NCBI GenBank assembly: GCA_938007995.1
Contig: CALLLW010000053.1
Coordinates: forward strand, 1 to 64,000
Direction: 5' to 3'
Length of the DNA: 64,000 nucleotides
From: an uncultured Granulosicoccaceae bacterium
Lineage (GTDB): Bacteria > Pseudomonadota > Gammaproteobacteria > Granulosicoccales > Granulosicoccaceae
Below the pieces are notes generated by a model, which saw only the letters and a program-made list of their open reading frames with translations, was not told where the DNA came from and made no database searches. Shown here piece by piece: positions 8,196 to 17,452 of the stretch. Made by a program: the position numbers and the translations under genes. Numbering within the stretch: position 1 is the stretch's first letter; the number at the start of each line of letters is the position of its first letter.

Positions 8196-9140
8196 TTAGT
8201 TTACCGGTGTAAGCAAGGGTTGATCAGCAAAGTGTGCTGCAAGATTGTCTCGCTGCAGTTGCCCCATCGCTTTGCGCGTTTCGATCGTTCCTGAAGATTG
8301 ATGCGGCTGCAGCAGTACATTATCCAGCGCAAGAAAACGGGGATCGATATTTGGCTCATTGTTGAACACATCTGAAGCCATCCCTCGAATGGCTTTGGTT
8401 TCAAGTGCTTTGATCAGCGCTTCCTCGTCAACTGTGCTGCCTCGTGCGCAATTCACCAGCAATCCGTCTGAGCCAATGGCATGGATTACCTCTTTGGAGA
8501 TTATTTTTGCTGTATCCGGACCGCCTGAAACCGCCACAATCAGTACATCGGTAGCACGGGCTAGAGCAACCAGATCGTTGTGATAAACCCACCCCGGCGT
8601 GTCTTTTTCCGAACGTGCATAGTAGTGAATATTTGTATTGAATCCCTGCAAGCGGTTGGCAATTGCCTGACCTATTCTACCGAGACCGGCAATGCCAACA
8701 GATACACCCGACAAAGTGCGTTGCAGCGGATAAGCGCCGTGACCTGCCCAGTGACCGGAACGCACCCATGTTTCAGCCCCCACCATACCGCGATTCAGGG
8801 CCAATAACATACCAACGGCAAGGTCTGCCACATCATCAGTAAGCACATCGGGTGTATTGGTAACCTTAATGCCTTTAGAAGTCGCATAAGCCACATCAAT
8901 CGTGTCGTAACCCACACCGTAGTTGGCAATGATCTCGAGATTGGGAAACGCATCTATGATATCCGCACCGAGCGCGGAATGCCCCTTAAACGCAAATGCC
9001 CTGATTTGCTCACGAGTGCGTTCATCTAGATCATCAGGTTTACCACTGGCCGGGAACTGGTGCAGCGTATAGCTCTGCTGCATCGGTTCCTGATCCCAGG
9101 CATCGTAAGTTTCAAAAGTTAGTACGTGTTGCTTGCTCAA
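8196..9140 (-). CDS. D-isomer-specific 2-hydroxyacid dehydrogenase (glyoxylate/hydroxypyruvate reductase type)
   Basis: A 314-residue NAD(P)-dependent dehydrogenase. The Rossmann motif is GIAGLGRIGQA (Gly152, Gly154, Gly157), and the catalytic residues are visible as Arg233 (NCARGS), Glu262 (NEPNID) and His280 (LQPHQSSG). IANYGVGYDTID is the family hallmark of the substrate domain. Members interconvert 2-keto acids and D-2-hydroxy acids. It lies downstream of the ABC sugar operon in the same direction but a terminator separates them, so it probably has its own promoter. The likely substrates are glyoxylate, hydroxypyruvate or a sugar-derived keto acid; I cannot decide between them. Confidence 0.9.
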   Translation of the reverse strand: MSKQHVLTFETYDAWDQEPMQQSYTLHQFPASGKPDDLDERTREQIRAFAFKGHSALGADIIDAFPNLEIIANYGVGYDTIDVAYATSKGIKVTNTPDVLTDDVADLAVGMLLALNRGMVGAETWVRSGHWAGHGAYPLQRTLSGVSVGIAGLGRIGQAIANRLQGFNTNIHYYARSEKDTPGWVYHNDLVALARATDVLIVAVSGGPDTAKIISKEVIHAIGSDGLLVNCARGSTVDEEALIKALETKAIRGMASDVFNNEPNIDPRFLALDNVLLQPHQSSGTIETRKAMGQLQRDNLAAHFADQPLLTPVN

Positions 9141-9164
9141 ATGTCCCGGTCTCTTATGGTCTTT

Positions 9165-9194
9165 GCAAAGAAAAAGCGCCCTGTGCGGGCGCTT
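9165..9194 (-). terminator. rho-independent terminator of the ABC sugar operon
   Basis: AAGCGCCC pairs with GGGCGCTT (8 bp, five-base loop; 9174-9194). Read leftward it is followed by a T-rich tract, the complement of AAAGAAAAA. It sits about 100 bases past the stop of the binding-protein gene. Confidence 0.75.
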
Positions 9195-9290
9195 GCTGCT
9201 GTCTCAATTATCTCTTAATGACGCCAGCTGCATCAAGTCAATGAAAGTATCAACGTGTTGCTCTGGTTCCGGTGAGTTACCTGAAAATGA

Positions 9291-10337
9291 CTACTTTCCC
9301 CAGATCTTTGCGTAAGCTTCACGATAACCGTTATCAGGATCAAAGATCGGACTATCTCCCATCGCTGTTGCACCATCTGTATTGACTACCGCAGGAGCCG
9401 TTACATAGCCAGAGCAGTCTTCCCCCTGAATGGCACGATTCAGTTCATCAACAAGCTGCCACCCCTGTAGATTAAGCGGCTCGGCTACAGTGATTGATTG
9501 ATACTGACCGGTTCTAATGCGCTGAAACGCAGACTCTGATCCGTCACCGGCTGCAACCGCTTTAGGTGAACCATCGCCTTTAATACCGGCTGCTGCCAGT
9601 GCTGGCCCCATAAAGTCAAAGTAGATATCATTGATTGCCAGAGCATGCGTCCACTTGTTGCCATACTTTTGTAACAGGCTGGTTGTTAACGGCCCCATAC
9701 GATTGGAGGTATCGGCAATCGGGGTATCGACATACTCAAGTACTTCACCTCCCATTGCCTCAATGGTTTCCTTGATTCTGTCTGCCTTATCAATTGCAAT
9801 CTGATAGGTTGAATCAGTAAAGATGACGACACCTGGCTTACCACCGGCATCGTCTACTGCCCACTTTGCGGCCTCTTCAGATACAGTCATTGCATCAGTG
9901 GATACATTGGCAAAGATGCCACCGGGTGCATCGCAGCCTATCTTTGGCCCGGAGTGCCAAGACACCATCGGAATCTCGGCAGTTGCCACCTGATCGAGTG
10001 CTGCCTGCTGCTCTACTGCATCAAAACCATTAATGATAATGCCATCCGGCTTTAACGCCATTGCCTGACCAAATGCAGCAGTTCGACCTTGCACCGAACC
10101 GCCACCATCAAGCACACGGACTGTCCAGCCAATGGTATCTGCGGCTTCTTCCACCCCGTTGGTCACACCGAGAATGCCGCCGTTCTTTAAATCAGCTGCA
10201 AGCACAACAATGGTTTTATCTGTGGCTGCTGCCGGTCCGCTGGCCGGACCATCAAATTCCATCGCGTAACTGTGTCCGCTCAGTACGGTAGCTACAAATG
10301 TGGCTGCAACAGTTTTAAGAAAATTTCGTCTGATCAT
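9291..10337 (-). CDS. periplasmic sugar-binding protein of a ribose-type ABC importer
   Basis: A 348-residue protein of the Peripla_BP_4 (RbsB-like) type. It starts with a twin-arginine-like leader (MIRRNFLKTVAATF) and a hydrophobic segment ending near SYAMEFD. The mature domain begins TIVVLAADLKNGG and includes ALKPDGIIING, typical of the pentose and hexose binding fold. I chose the ATG at 10337 because GAGGAG lies nine bases before it; a TTG at 10343 is too close to that site. It is the last gene of a leftward operon whose order is ATPase, permease, binding protein. The Tat-like leader is unusual for this family but does occur. The sugar is unknown. Confidence 0.9.
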   Translation of the reverse strand: MIRRNFLKTVAATFVATVLSGHSYAMEFDGPASGPAAATDKTIVVLAADLKNGGILGVTNGVEEAADTIGWTVRVLDGGGSVQGRTAAFGQAMALKPDGIIINGFDAVEQQAALDQVATAEIPMVSWHSGPKIGCDAPGGIFANVSTDAMTVSEEAAKWAVDDAGGKPGVVIFTDSTYQIAIDKADRIKETIEAMGGEVLEYVDTPIADTSNRMGPLTTSLLQKYGNKWTHALAINDIYFDFMGPALAAAGIKGDGSPKAVAAGDGSESAFQRIRTGQYQSITVAEPLNLQGWQLVDELNRAIQGEDCSGYVTAPAVVNTDGATAMGDSPIFDPDNGYREAYAKIWGK

Positions 10338-10363
10338 AGTCAAGGTCTCCTCGTGAATTAAAA

Positions 10364-11383
10364 TTACTTTGCAGCACCTTTACGTCGCTGCGCGTAACCC
10401 GCGATGCCAATTGCAACCAGCAAAGTAACACCGTTAAACATTGGCTCTACCCAGAACGAGCCGCCAAATTGTTGAATGCCTGATATACCCACAGCCAGAA
10501 TAGCTACACCCACAATCGTGCCCCAGACGTTTACACGCCCGGGTTTAATCGTGGTTGAGCCGAGAAAAGCACCGACGAGTGCGGGCAATAAAAACTCCAG
10601 TCCGACACTGGCCTGACCGATGCGTAACTTCGAAGCGAGTAACACACCGGCGAGTGCCGTCATCGTGCCTGAAGTCACAAACGCACCAACAACAAACTTT
10701 CTGGTAGGGATGCCGTTTAGTTCTGCTGCTCTAGAGTTGGCACCAATAGCATATAAAAATCGACCTACCGGGGTATACTCAAGTACAAGCCACAGCGCCA
10801 GTGCAATAAACAGGATGTAGTAAGCAGTTATAGGCAGGCCAAAAACAAACGTACCGTTAACTGCGTAGAAACCATCAGGCAGCAGACCCACCATTTGTCG
10901 ACCACCGGTATGCCACAACGCCAACGCATAGAGTATGGTACCGGTGCCCAGCGTCGCGATAAAACTGTCTATTTTTGCTACCTCTACAAGCAAGCCATTC
11001 AAATAGCCTGTAAAAGCACCAAGCAGCAGCACAATGATAATCGCAATCGGCCATGGCACGCCAAACATGGTTTGCAGCGATATCGCAAGTATGTGCCATA
11101 TAACAATACCGTAGCCAACCGTCAGATCAATCCTACCTGCAGCCATTGGCACCATTGCCGCAAGACTGAGCACCGCAATAATGGATTTATCCGACAGGAT
11201 CGCACGCAGGTTCAGCATTGTTGGGAAAGTATCCGGCAACAACACGGAAAACAGCCCGATTAAAAACACCGTTAATATCACCAGCCCGTATACAGGCAGT
11301 AAGCGAATCAGCTTGCCGATGAAACCAAGCTTTTTTAACTCTGCTTTTGTGGGTTCAAGCGCGTTTGATTCAATGGACTGCAT
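10364..11383 (-). CDS. ribose-type ABC transporter permease
   Basis: A 339-residue BPD_transp_2 (RbsC-like) inner membrane permease with about ten hydrophobic segments. It has AAMVPMAAGRIDLTVGYGIV near the N-terminal third, the usual GxIDLSVG region, and NGIPTRKFVVGAFVTSG in the second half, matching the conserved AxxxGIxxxxxk cytoplasmic loop. The ATG at 11383 follows AGAGAAG. That start overlaps the end of the ATPase gene by 14 bases, so translation is probably coupled. It works with the adjacent ATPase and binding protein. Confidence 0.92.
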   Translation of the reverse strand: MQSIESNALEPTKAELKKLGFIGKLIRLLPVYGLVILTVFLIGLFSVLLPDTFPTMLNLRAILSDKSIIAVLSLAAMVPMAAGRIDLTVGYGIVIWHILAISLQTMFGVPWPIAIIIVLLLGAFTGYLNGLLVEVAKIDSFIATLGTGTILYALALWHTGGRQMVGLLPDGFYAVNGTFVFGLPITAYYILFIALALWLVLEYTPVGRFLYAIGANSRAAELNGIPTRKFVVGAFVTSGTMTALAGVLLASKLRIGQASVGLEFLLPALVGAFLGSTTIKPGRVNVWGTIVGVAILAVGISGIQQFGGSFWVEPMFNGVTLLVAIGIAGYAQRRKGAAK

Positions 11384-12911
11384 GAGTCTTCTCTGTGGTT
11401 GTATCCGCCTCGCCGGCAGACGCATTCTGAATCAGATTTTCAGTTGAAAGCTGAATCCCTTCGAGCTCGGAAACTACTTTGCCGCGGCTAAACACCAATG
11501 CGCGATGGCAGACATTGGCTATCTCTTCAAAGTCCGTGGATACCACCAACACCCCCATGCCGGAAAGTGTGGCGTCAAACAACAGTTGATAGATTTCTGC
11601 TTTAGCACCCACATCAACACCCGCTGTGGGGTCTTCTGCAACCAGTATCTTGCGACCTGTGTCCAGCCATCGACCGACAACAACTTTTTGCTGATTACCT
11701 CCGGACAACGCCTCTATTGCCAGCATCGGGTCATTCGGACTTAAACCGACAAGCTCACCAAGCTCTGTTGCCTGGCGAGCTTCGCTGGAACTGCTTTGCA
11801 GTTGCAGCAAACTGCGGCCACGCACCAACGGATTGATAAAAGCGTTTTCATAAATGGATAATGACGGCGCTATAGACTCAACAATGCGATCTCCAGCTAT
11901 AAACCCTATGCCTTTATCAATAGCCTGACTGGGGTGATTGATATCGACTGCGACGTCATCAACCGCCATGGTGCCGCTGTGCTCCACAAGACCGAACAGT
12001 GCCCGGCCAATGTCTTCATGGCCCGCTCCTCGCAGCCCCACGAGTCCTAACATTTCACCGCGCTGCAGCTGCAGGCTAACCGGACCAACACGCTGAGATT
12101 GCAGGTTATTGATACGCAGCACTTCACCACCGGCATCGAGCCTGGTTTTGTTAATCACTCGCGTCTTTCTGCCAACGATCAACGTAACCAGTTCCTCAGG
12201 TGTGGTGTGTTCTATGTTTCTGACCCCTGCCATTTCACCATCACGCAGTACTGCTACCCGGTCTGCTATTTGAAATATTTCGTCAAGCCGATGGGAGACA
12301 TAGATCATCCCGACTCCTTTATCCTTCAGCGGCCTGATCGCAGTAAACAACCGTTCTACCTCATCAGCAGGTAAACTGGCCGTTGGTTCATCCAGCACCA
12401 TAAAATCACAATCCACTATCAACGCACGTGCGATAGCTACCAGGGATTTTTCAGTACGGGATAGAGAAGAGACCCTGGTCGACGGGTCGAAGTCACTGTC
12501 TATGAGCTGCAGTGCTTCCGCTGCGAGTTGTTCCGTTTTGCGCCACGAGATAAGTTTTCCGTTTTTCTGATAGCCGATGGCTAACGCGATGTTTTCGGCA
12601 ACACTCATCCAGTCAATCAAGCCGAGGTCCTGGTGAATAAAAGCCACACTGGGACCACTATTCCGAAGTGCCGCCGAAGAGTATCCGCCGGGCTTGTGCT
12701 GATACTCGGTGCCGTCAATCAGCACCTGGCCTGTGTCCGCAGTGTGCAGCCCACTGAGAGTTTTGATCAGCGTTGATTTGCCAGCGCCATTTTCGCCAAG
12801 CAAAGCCACGATCTCGCCACGCTCGACATGCAAAGACACATTGCGCAGCGCTTGTGTGCCACCAAAATTTTTCGATATGCAATCGAAGAACAGCCCGTCA
12901 CTCTGATGCAC
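11370..12911 (-). CDS. ribose-type ABC transporter ATP-binding protein, two-domain
   Basis: A 513-residue double ATPase of the RbsA/MglA class. The first half has Walker A GENGAGKST and Walker B FMVLDEPTASL, with a divergent signature segment SSLSRTEKS in place of LSGGQ. The second half has the good signature ALSGGNQQKVVVGRWL and a DPTAGVDVG Walker B region but a degenerate Walker A, which is normal for this class. It energises import of a sugar. The start is a GTG at 12911 with GGAG five bases before it. It heads the leftward operon and faces the LacI gene across a palindromic operator. Confidence 0.93.
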   Translation of the reverse strand: MHQSDGLFFDCISKNFGGTQALRNVSLHVERGEIVALLGENGAGKSTLIKTLSGLHTADTGQVLIDGTEYQHKPGGYSSAALRNSGPSVAFIHQDLGLIDWMSVAENIALAIGYQKNGKLISWRKTEQLAAEALQLIDSDFDPSTRVSSLSRTEKSLVAIARALIVDCDFMVLDEPTASLPADEVERLFTAIRPLKDKGVGMIYVSHRLDEIFQIADRVAVLRDGEMAGVRNIEHTTPEELVTLIVGRKTRVINKTRLDAGGEVLRINNLQSQRVGPVSLQLQRGEMLGLVGLRGAGHEDIGRALFGLVEHSGTMAVDDVAVDINHPSQAIDKGIGFIAGDRIVESIAPSLSIYENAFINPLVRGRSLLQLQSSSSEARQATELGELVGLSPNDPMLAIEALSGGNQQKVVVGRWLDTGRKILVAEDPTAGVDVGAKAEIYQLLFDATLSGMGVLVVSTDFEEIANVCHRALVFSRGKVVSELEGIQLSTENLIQNASAGEADTTTEKTHAVH

Positions 12912-12940
12912 CGCACTCCTCCTCGTTGGCAGATCTCAAA

Positions 12941-12958
12941 AACGTTACCGGTAACGTT
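12941..12958. promoter_or_regulatory. perfect 18-bp palindrome, LacI-family operator
   Basis: AACGTTACCGGTAACGTT is perfectly self-complementary, with the central CpG pair typical of LacI-family sites, and its core resembles the GTTACCGGTAAC core of gluconate-type operators. It lies 30 bases upstream of the ABC operon start codon and 82 bases before the lacI-type gene. It could control both arms. Confidence 0.8.
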
Positions 12959-13039
12959 AACTATTAACCAAAAATAAGTCAATGCCTGAAATAATCGAGG
13001 GGTTGTGCTAACTTTACGTAACTCTGCTCGAACTTCGCC

Positions 13040-14059
13040 ATGTCTACTAAAAGCAATAAAAAACAAACATCTAGCCTGAGTGAGATCGCCAAAGCGGCTG
13101 GCGTATCAAAAATGACAGTATCTCGAGTGTTACGTAACGCCGATGGTTTCTCCGAACCAACGCGTGCGAAGGTGATGGCAGAGGTTGAGCGACTTGGCTA
13201 CCTGCCGAATCGCATTGCAGCCACCTTCGGCACCGCACAAGCCTCTACCCTGATCGGTGTCTGTGTGCCCAACCTCTCCGCCAATTTGATTACACAAGTG
13301 CTGGATGCGCTGGATAAAAACTTTGAGCGTTTGGGCTATCAGATGATCATTGGCAGCCACAACTACCAGAAGCAGCAAGAAGAGGCCTGGCTGAAAAGCA
13401 TCCTTGAGTGGAGGCCCGCCGGTATTATGTTGTCAAGTAAGTTTCACAGCAAAAACACAGTGAAAATGTTGCGTGACACAGCGATACCGGTGCTTGAGTT
13501 CTGGAACTTAAATACCAGCCCAATCAAACTTTCCGTTGGTTTTAATGAGTACGACGCAGGCTTTGAAATGAGCCAGCACGCTTTGTTGAAAGGTTATAAA
13601 AAAGCCGCCTTGCTGTTAGCGTCCAGCGATGCCAACAGCGTCGCGCCTGAGAGAATTGACGGCTTTAGCCGCGGCTTTACCGAAGCCGGCGGTGAAATCA
13701 CGCATACCGAAATACTCAATGATGAGCCCGGCTTCTATGCAGGCTTCTACGGTACCGAGAATCTCCTGAATCACACAGACAATGCAGACATGATTTACTA
13801 CATGAATGATGCAATGGCGATAGGAGGACTTGCGTGGTGTGAACGCAAAGGCATCAAGGTACCTGATGATATCGCCATTGTTGGCTGGGGTGGCTACGAA
13901 GCAGCGTCTGTTTTACCACAGCGGCTGACCACCACAGTGATACCGGTACTACAGATAGGCAAACTTTCAGCAGAACAACTGGCGCGCTCACTCAGTGGTG
14001 ATGAATTGCCGAACGTCACTGCAGTGCCAGCCAAGCTGGTCAATGGCGATACACTCTAA
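13040..14059 (+). CDS. LacI-family transcriptional regulator
   Basis: A 339-residue regulator with the LacI helix-turn-helix at residues 12-35 (LSEIAKAAGVSKMTVSRVL) and hinge helix region PNRIAATFG. A periplasmic-binding-protein-like effector domain follows and includes ERIDGFSRGF and the C-terminal sequence VPDDIAIVGWGGYE. It is divergent from the ABC operon and in line with the SMP-30 gene 34 bases downstream, so it very likely controls uptake and lactone hydrolysis of the same sugar. The closest well-known relatives by feel are GntR/IdnR-type gluconate regulators, supported by the operator core, but the effector is unproven. Confidence 0.92.
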   Translation: MSTKSNKKQTSSLSEIAKAAGVSKMTVSRVLRNADGFSEPTRAKVMAEVERLGYLPNRIAATFGTAQASTLIGVCVPNLSANLITQVLDALDKNFERLGYQMIIGSHNYQKQQEEAWLKSILEWRPAGIMLSSKFHSKNTVKMLRDTAIPVLEFWNLNTSPIKLSVGFNEYDAGFEMSQHALLKGYKKAALLLASSDANSVAPERIDGFSRGFTEAGGEITHTEILNDEPGFYAGFYGTENLLNHTDNADMIYYMNDAMAIGGLAWCERKGIKVPDDIAIVGWGGYEAASVLPQRLTTTVIPVLQIGKLSAEQLARSLSGDELPNVTAVPAKLVNGDTL

Positions 14060-14093
14060 ATTAAATCAGAAGCACCTCTTTTACGGAATTTCT

Positions 14094-15011
14094 ATGTTTG
14101 GTGAAATCGAAGGCACAGGCTTTAATGTAATCGATCAATCGTTTGGCGAATGCCTGATCGGTCATGCCCGGGTTGAAAGGCTCTGGACCGGTGCGCGCTG
14201 GAGCGAAGGTCCTGCATGGTTTGCCGCTGGTCGTTACCTGCTTTGGTCGGATATACCCAACAATCGCCTGCTGCGGTGGGATGAAACTGATGGCTCGGTA
14301 TCAGAGTTTCGCAAACCCTCTAATAACTCAAACGGCAATACAGTGGATCTGCAGGGAAGACTGATTAGCTGTGAACACTTAAGCCGCAGTGTTACCCGCA
14401 CTGAGCACGACGGTTCTATCAGTGTTTTAGCAGATCGATATCAGGGTAATCGTTTGAACTCACCGAACGATGTTGTTGTGAAGTCCGATGGATCTATCTG
14501 GTTTACCGACCCCTCCTACGGCATTTTGATTGACTACGAAGGCGAGCGTGCAACACCGGAACAGGATGGCTGCCATGTCTATCGAATTGATCCCGCTAAC
14601 GGTGACATAACCCGAGTAACATCTGATTACTTAAAACCCAATGGCCTGGCATTTTCTGCTACAGAAGAATACCTGTATATCGCTGACACCGGCGGCACAC
14701 ATGAAGAAAACGGTCCGGCCCACATTCGAAAGCACAAAGTAAAAAGCAACAGCCTGGGTGAAGGCAAAGTTATTGCAGAATGCGATGCCGGGTTCTTCGA
14801 TGGCTTTAGAGTAGACACACAAGATCGAATCTGGACATCTGCTGCAGACGGCGTACATTGCCTTAGCGCCGATGGCAAGCTGCTTGGTAAGATTCTTATA
14901 CCTGAACTGGTCGCCAATGTTTGCTTTGGTGGCGCAAAACTTAACCGCTTATTTATTTGTGGAACAACGTCGTTGTATTCTGTTTATCTTGCCGTGAACG
15001 GTGTGCGTTAG
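14094..15011 (+). CDS. SMP-30/gluconolactonase family sugar lactonase
   Basis: A 305-residue six-bladed beta-propeller protein. Family motifs are WSEGPAWFAAGRYLLWSDIP (metal-binding Glu in EGP), GNTVDLQGRLISCEH, LNSPNDVVVKSDGSIWFTDP (Asn and Asp ligands) and YLKPNGLAFSATEEYLYIAD. Members hydrolyse sugar lactones to aldonic acids with a divalent metal. I start at the ATG at 14094, which has GGA about eight bases upstream; an earlier in-frame start would run into the lacI-type gene. Association with the LacI regulator and ABC importer suggests that the imported sugar is oxidised to a lactone and then hydrolysed. A second family member lies at 34778-35722. Confidence 0.92.
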   Translation: MFGEIEGTGFNVIDQSFGECLIGHARVERLWTGARWSEGPAWFAAGRYLLWSDIPNNRLLRWDETDGSVSEFRKPSNNSNGNTVDLQGRLISCEHLSRSVTRTEHDGSISVLADRYQGNRLNSPNDVVVKSDGSIWFTDPSYGILIDYEGERATPEQDGCHVYRIDPANGDITRVTSDYLKPNGLAFSATEEYLYIADTGGTHEENGPAHIRKHKVKSNSLGEGKVIAECDAGFFDGFRVDTQDRIWTSAADGVHCLSADGKLLGKILIPELVANVCFGGAKLNRLFICGTTSLYSVYLAVNGVR

Positions 15012-15022
15012 TGGTAAACGAC

Positions 15023-15832
15023 TCACCCACTCTTTTCAAGCTTAAACGGCCGGTCAGCCGGCAACAGGCCGAAGCCACCAAGCAGTCTTGCAAGTTGTGG
15101 TGATGGTGATCCTGCTGTCATCAATGCAATATCCGATAGCGCCTCTCGCGGGTCCACCGGAGGTTTCGGGCCAATCAAATCGAGTGCCCGCCGAGCAATA
15201 GCCTCTGCGGGCTCGATCCAGTCAACCGGCCATGGTGCGCGCTTGCGCATCTCATGCACCAGGAACGGATAATGAGTACAACCAAGAACCACAATATCGG
15301 TGCGTTGACCACCTTCTTCAACAAAACACGGTGCAATCTCGGAGGCGAGTTTTTGCTGATCTATTTGCAATCCCTGCATATGTTCTTCGGCCAGGCGTGC
15401 AAGGCCGGTTGACCCGACGAGCTTAACCTTAACCATATTGGCGTGATCAGAGATTAACTCCTGCACCATGCGTCTTTGAATGGTGCCTGGTGTGGCAAGT
15501 ACAGATACCAGGCCGCTGGCACTGTAAGTGGTGGCGGGTTTTATTGCCGGTACTGTTCCAACAAACGGAATATCGAACCTGTCGCGCAACGCCGGCAGTA
15601 TCATGGTACTGGCTGTATTGCAGGCAACAATCGCAAGCTCGGGCGTGTAAGCTTCCAGACTTTGTTCAAATAAGCTGACAATACGCGGCACCAATGCCTC
15701 CTCTTGCCATTCACCATACGGGAAGCCTGCGTCATCACCGAGGTACACAATACGCCTGCCCGGCAATGCCACACGTACTTCACGCAGGATGGTCAGGCCA
15801 CCTATTCCGGAATCGAAGATGAGTATCGACAT
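15023..15832 (-). CDS. murI: glutamate racemase
   Basis: A 269-residue cytoplasmic enzyme that makes D-glutamate for peptidoglycan. The two catalytic cysteines are Cys71 (VACNTAS) and Cys185 (LGCTHYP). The N-terminal FDSGIGGLT with Asp7 and Ser8 and the substrate loop FPYG are also present. Length is normal. It is convergent with the SMP-30 gene, with 11 bases between the stops, and appears to be a single-gene unit. Confidence 0.95.
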   Translation of the reverse strand: MSILIFDSGIGGLTILREVRVALPGRRIVYLGDDAGFPYGEWQEEALVPRIVSLFEQSLEAYTPELAIVACNTASTMILPALRDRFDIPFVGTVPAIKPATTYSASGLVSVLATPGTIQRRMVQELISDHANMVKVKLVGSTGLARLAEEHMQGLQIDQQKLASEIAPCFVEEGGQRTDIVVLGCTHYPFLVHEMRKRAPWPVDWIEPAEAIARRALDLIGPKPPVDPREALSDIALMTAGSPSPQLARLLGGFGLLPADRPFKLEKSG

Positions 15833-16008
15833 GGATGTTTATTGTTGCGCTCTATACTCGATACGCCGCAGCATATACGATGCTGACTCCGGCCAACAAG
15901 CAATGCCAAAAGATAATGTATGAATCTGCTCTGGTGAGGTAGTAAACTTCATAAGATAAGACCAGTGGCAGTACACAACTTTGCGCAATACGGTTATTCG
16001 GAATAACA

Positions 16009-17292
16009 ATGACGTCATCCAAACAGCAATCAGTTAGCGATATGTCAGGTGCGCGACTACAACGGGTTCACCACTGGCTGCAGCAGCAGGTCAGCTCAGG
16101 GCGTTTGGCTGGCGCCAGCGTGCTGATCGGAAGACACAGCAAAACTGCATTTTTTGACGCAGCCGGGGTTACCGAGCTTGCGAGCGAATCGCGCTTTGAT
16201 CGCGATACCGTAGTGCGTATTTACTCAATGACCAAGCCGATCACCACGGTGGCAGCGATGATACTGTTTGAACAGGGGCATTTTCAACTGGACGACCCCC
16301 TTGCCCACTATCTGCCAGAGTTTGCAGAGACCTCGGTCTGGGCCGGCGGCAACAACCAGATCAGCGCCACTGAAAATTTGCAATCAATGATTACTGTGCG
16401 CCAGCTGATGAATCACACATCCGGGCTTAGCTACGACTTTATGCACGCGAGCCCGGTGGATCAGTACTATCGCGATCATGGCATCAGCTTTCAGCAAACC
16501 GATTGCAGCCTGCAGCAAATGGTCAAAAAACTCGCTGCAGCACCATTGCTCTGCCAGCCTGGAACGCAATGGAATTATAGTGTGGCGACCGACGTGCTTG
16601 GCAGACTGATTGAGGTTTGGTCAGGGCAGACCTTACGGGAGTTTTTGCTAGAGTGCGTTTTACAACCGCTTAAGATGCAAAACACTGACTTTCATGTGGG
16701 CGAAAAAAATCTGCAACATTTTTGCGCCATGTACAGCCCGAGGGGTGGCGATGGCCTTGGTGCCGTTGGCAATACGACAAAACAGTCTGCTGTCGGACCC
16801 AAACCTGTCATGCCACTGGAGTTAGCTGATCCTGCAACTGGCAGCCGATACACACGCCCTACTCAACTGTACTCAGGCGGCGGTGGGCTTACCGGTACTA
16901 TTGATGACTATGCGCGCTTTTGCCAGATGATCCTCAACGGTGGCGAGCTCGACGGTGTTCGATTACTGAGCCCGTTAACGGTCGATTTTATGTGCCGCAA
17001 TCATCTACCGGATAACGCTGATATGGCCGCCATGGGACAACCCGTATGGAGCGAGACTAACTACCAGGGCATCGGCTTTGGTCTGGGCTTCGCCGTTGTG
17101 CTCGATCCGGTCAAAGCGCAAATGATTACCTCAGCTGGTGAATGCCACTGGGGCGGCGCTGCCAGTACGTTCTTCTGGATAGACCGAACGCTTGATCTAT
17201 ACGCGATATTTTTCACCCAGTTGCTGCCTTCATCAACCTATCCGTTAAGAAAGGAATTACGCACTCAGGTTTATCAGTCCGTTACTGGCTGA
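16009..17292 (+). CDS. class C beta-lactamase-like serine hydrolase
   Basis: A 427-residue protein of the Beta-lactamase (PF00144) family. The SxxK motif is SMTK (Ser73, Lys76), and Tyr190 in WNYSVATDVLG sits where the family has the YxN-type tyrosine. LYSGGGGLTGTIDDYARF is the typical later segment. I see no signal peptide, so it is probably cytoplasmic, unlike true AmpC enzymes. That and the wider family suggest an esterase, amidase or peptidase rather than antibiotic resistance. The ATG at 16009 follows GGAATA. It stands alone between murI and the antiporter. Confidence 0.85.
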   Translation: MTSSKQQSVSDMSGARLQRVHHWLQQQVSSGRLAGASVLIGRHSKTAFFDAAGVTELASESRFDRDTVVRIYSMTKPITTVAAMILFEQGHFQLDDPLAHYLPEFAETSVWAGGNNQISATENLQSMITVRQLMNHTSGLSYDFMHASPVDQYYRDHGISFQQTDCSLQQMVKKLAAAPLLCQPGTQWNYSVATDVLGRLIEVWSGQTLREFLLECVLQPLKMQNTDFHVGEKNLQHFCAMYSPRGGDGLGAVGNTTKQSAVGPKPVMPLELADPATGSRYTRPTQLYSGGGGLTGTIDDYARFCQMILNGGELDGVRLLSPLTVDFMCRNHLPDNADMAAMGQPVWSETNYQGIGFGLGFAVVLDPVKAQMITSAGECHWGGAASTFFWIDRTLDLYAIFFTQLLPSSTYPLRKELRTQVYQSVTG

Positions 17293-17452
17293 ACGTTTTC
17301 AAACGTTGCCAGTCTTTAAAGCTCATCAATCATCAAGCGCTACACCGGATAATGCATCCAGCCCGTTTTTATAGTCGTTATAACGAACAACGATCCCTGA
17401 CCCATAGTGAAGGTTTGCTTTTGCATACCTCGACTATAAAAGAATAAACACC

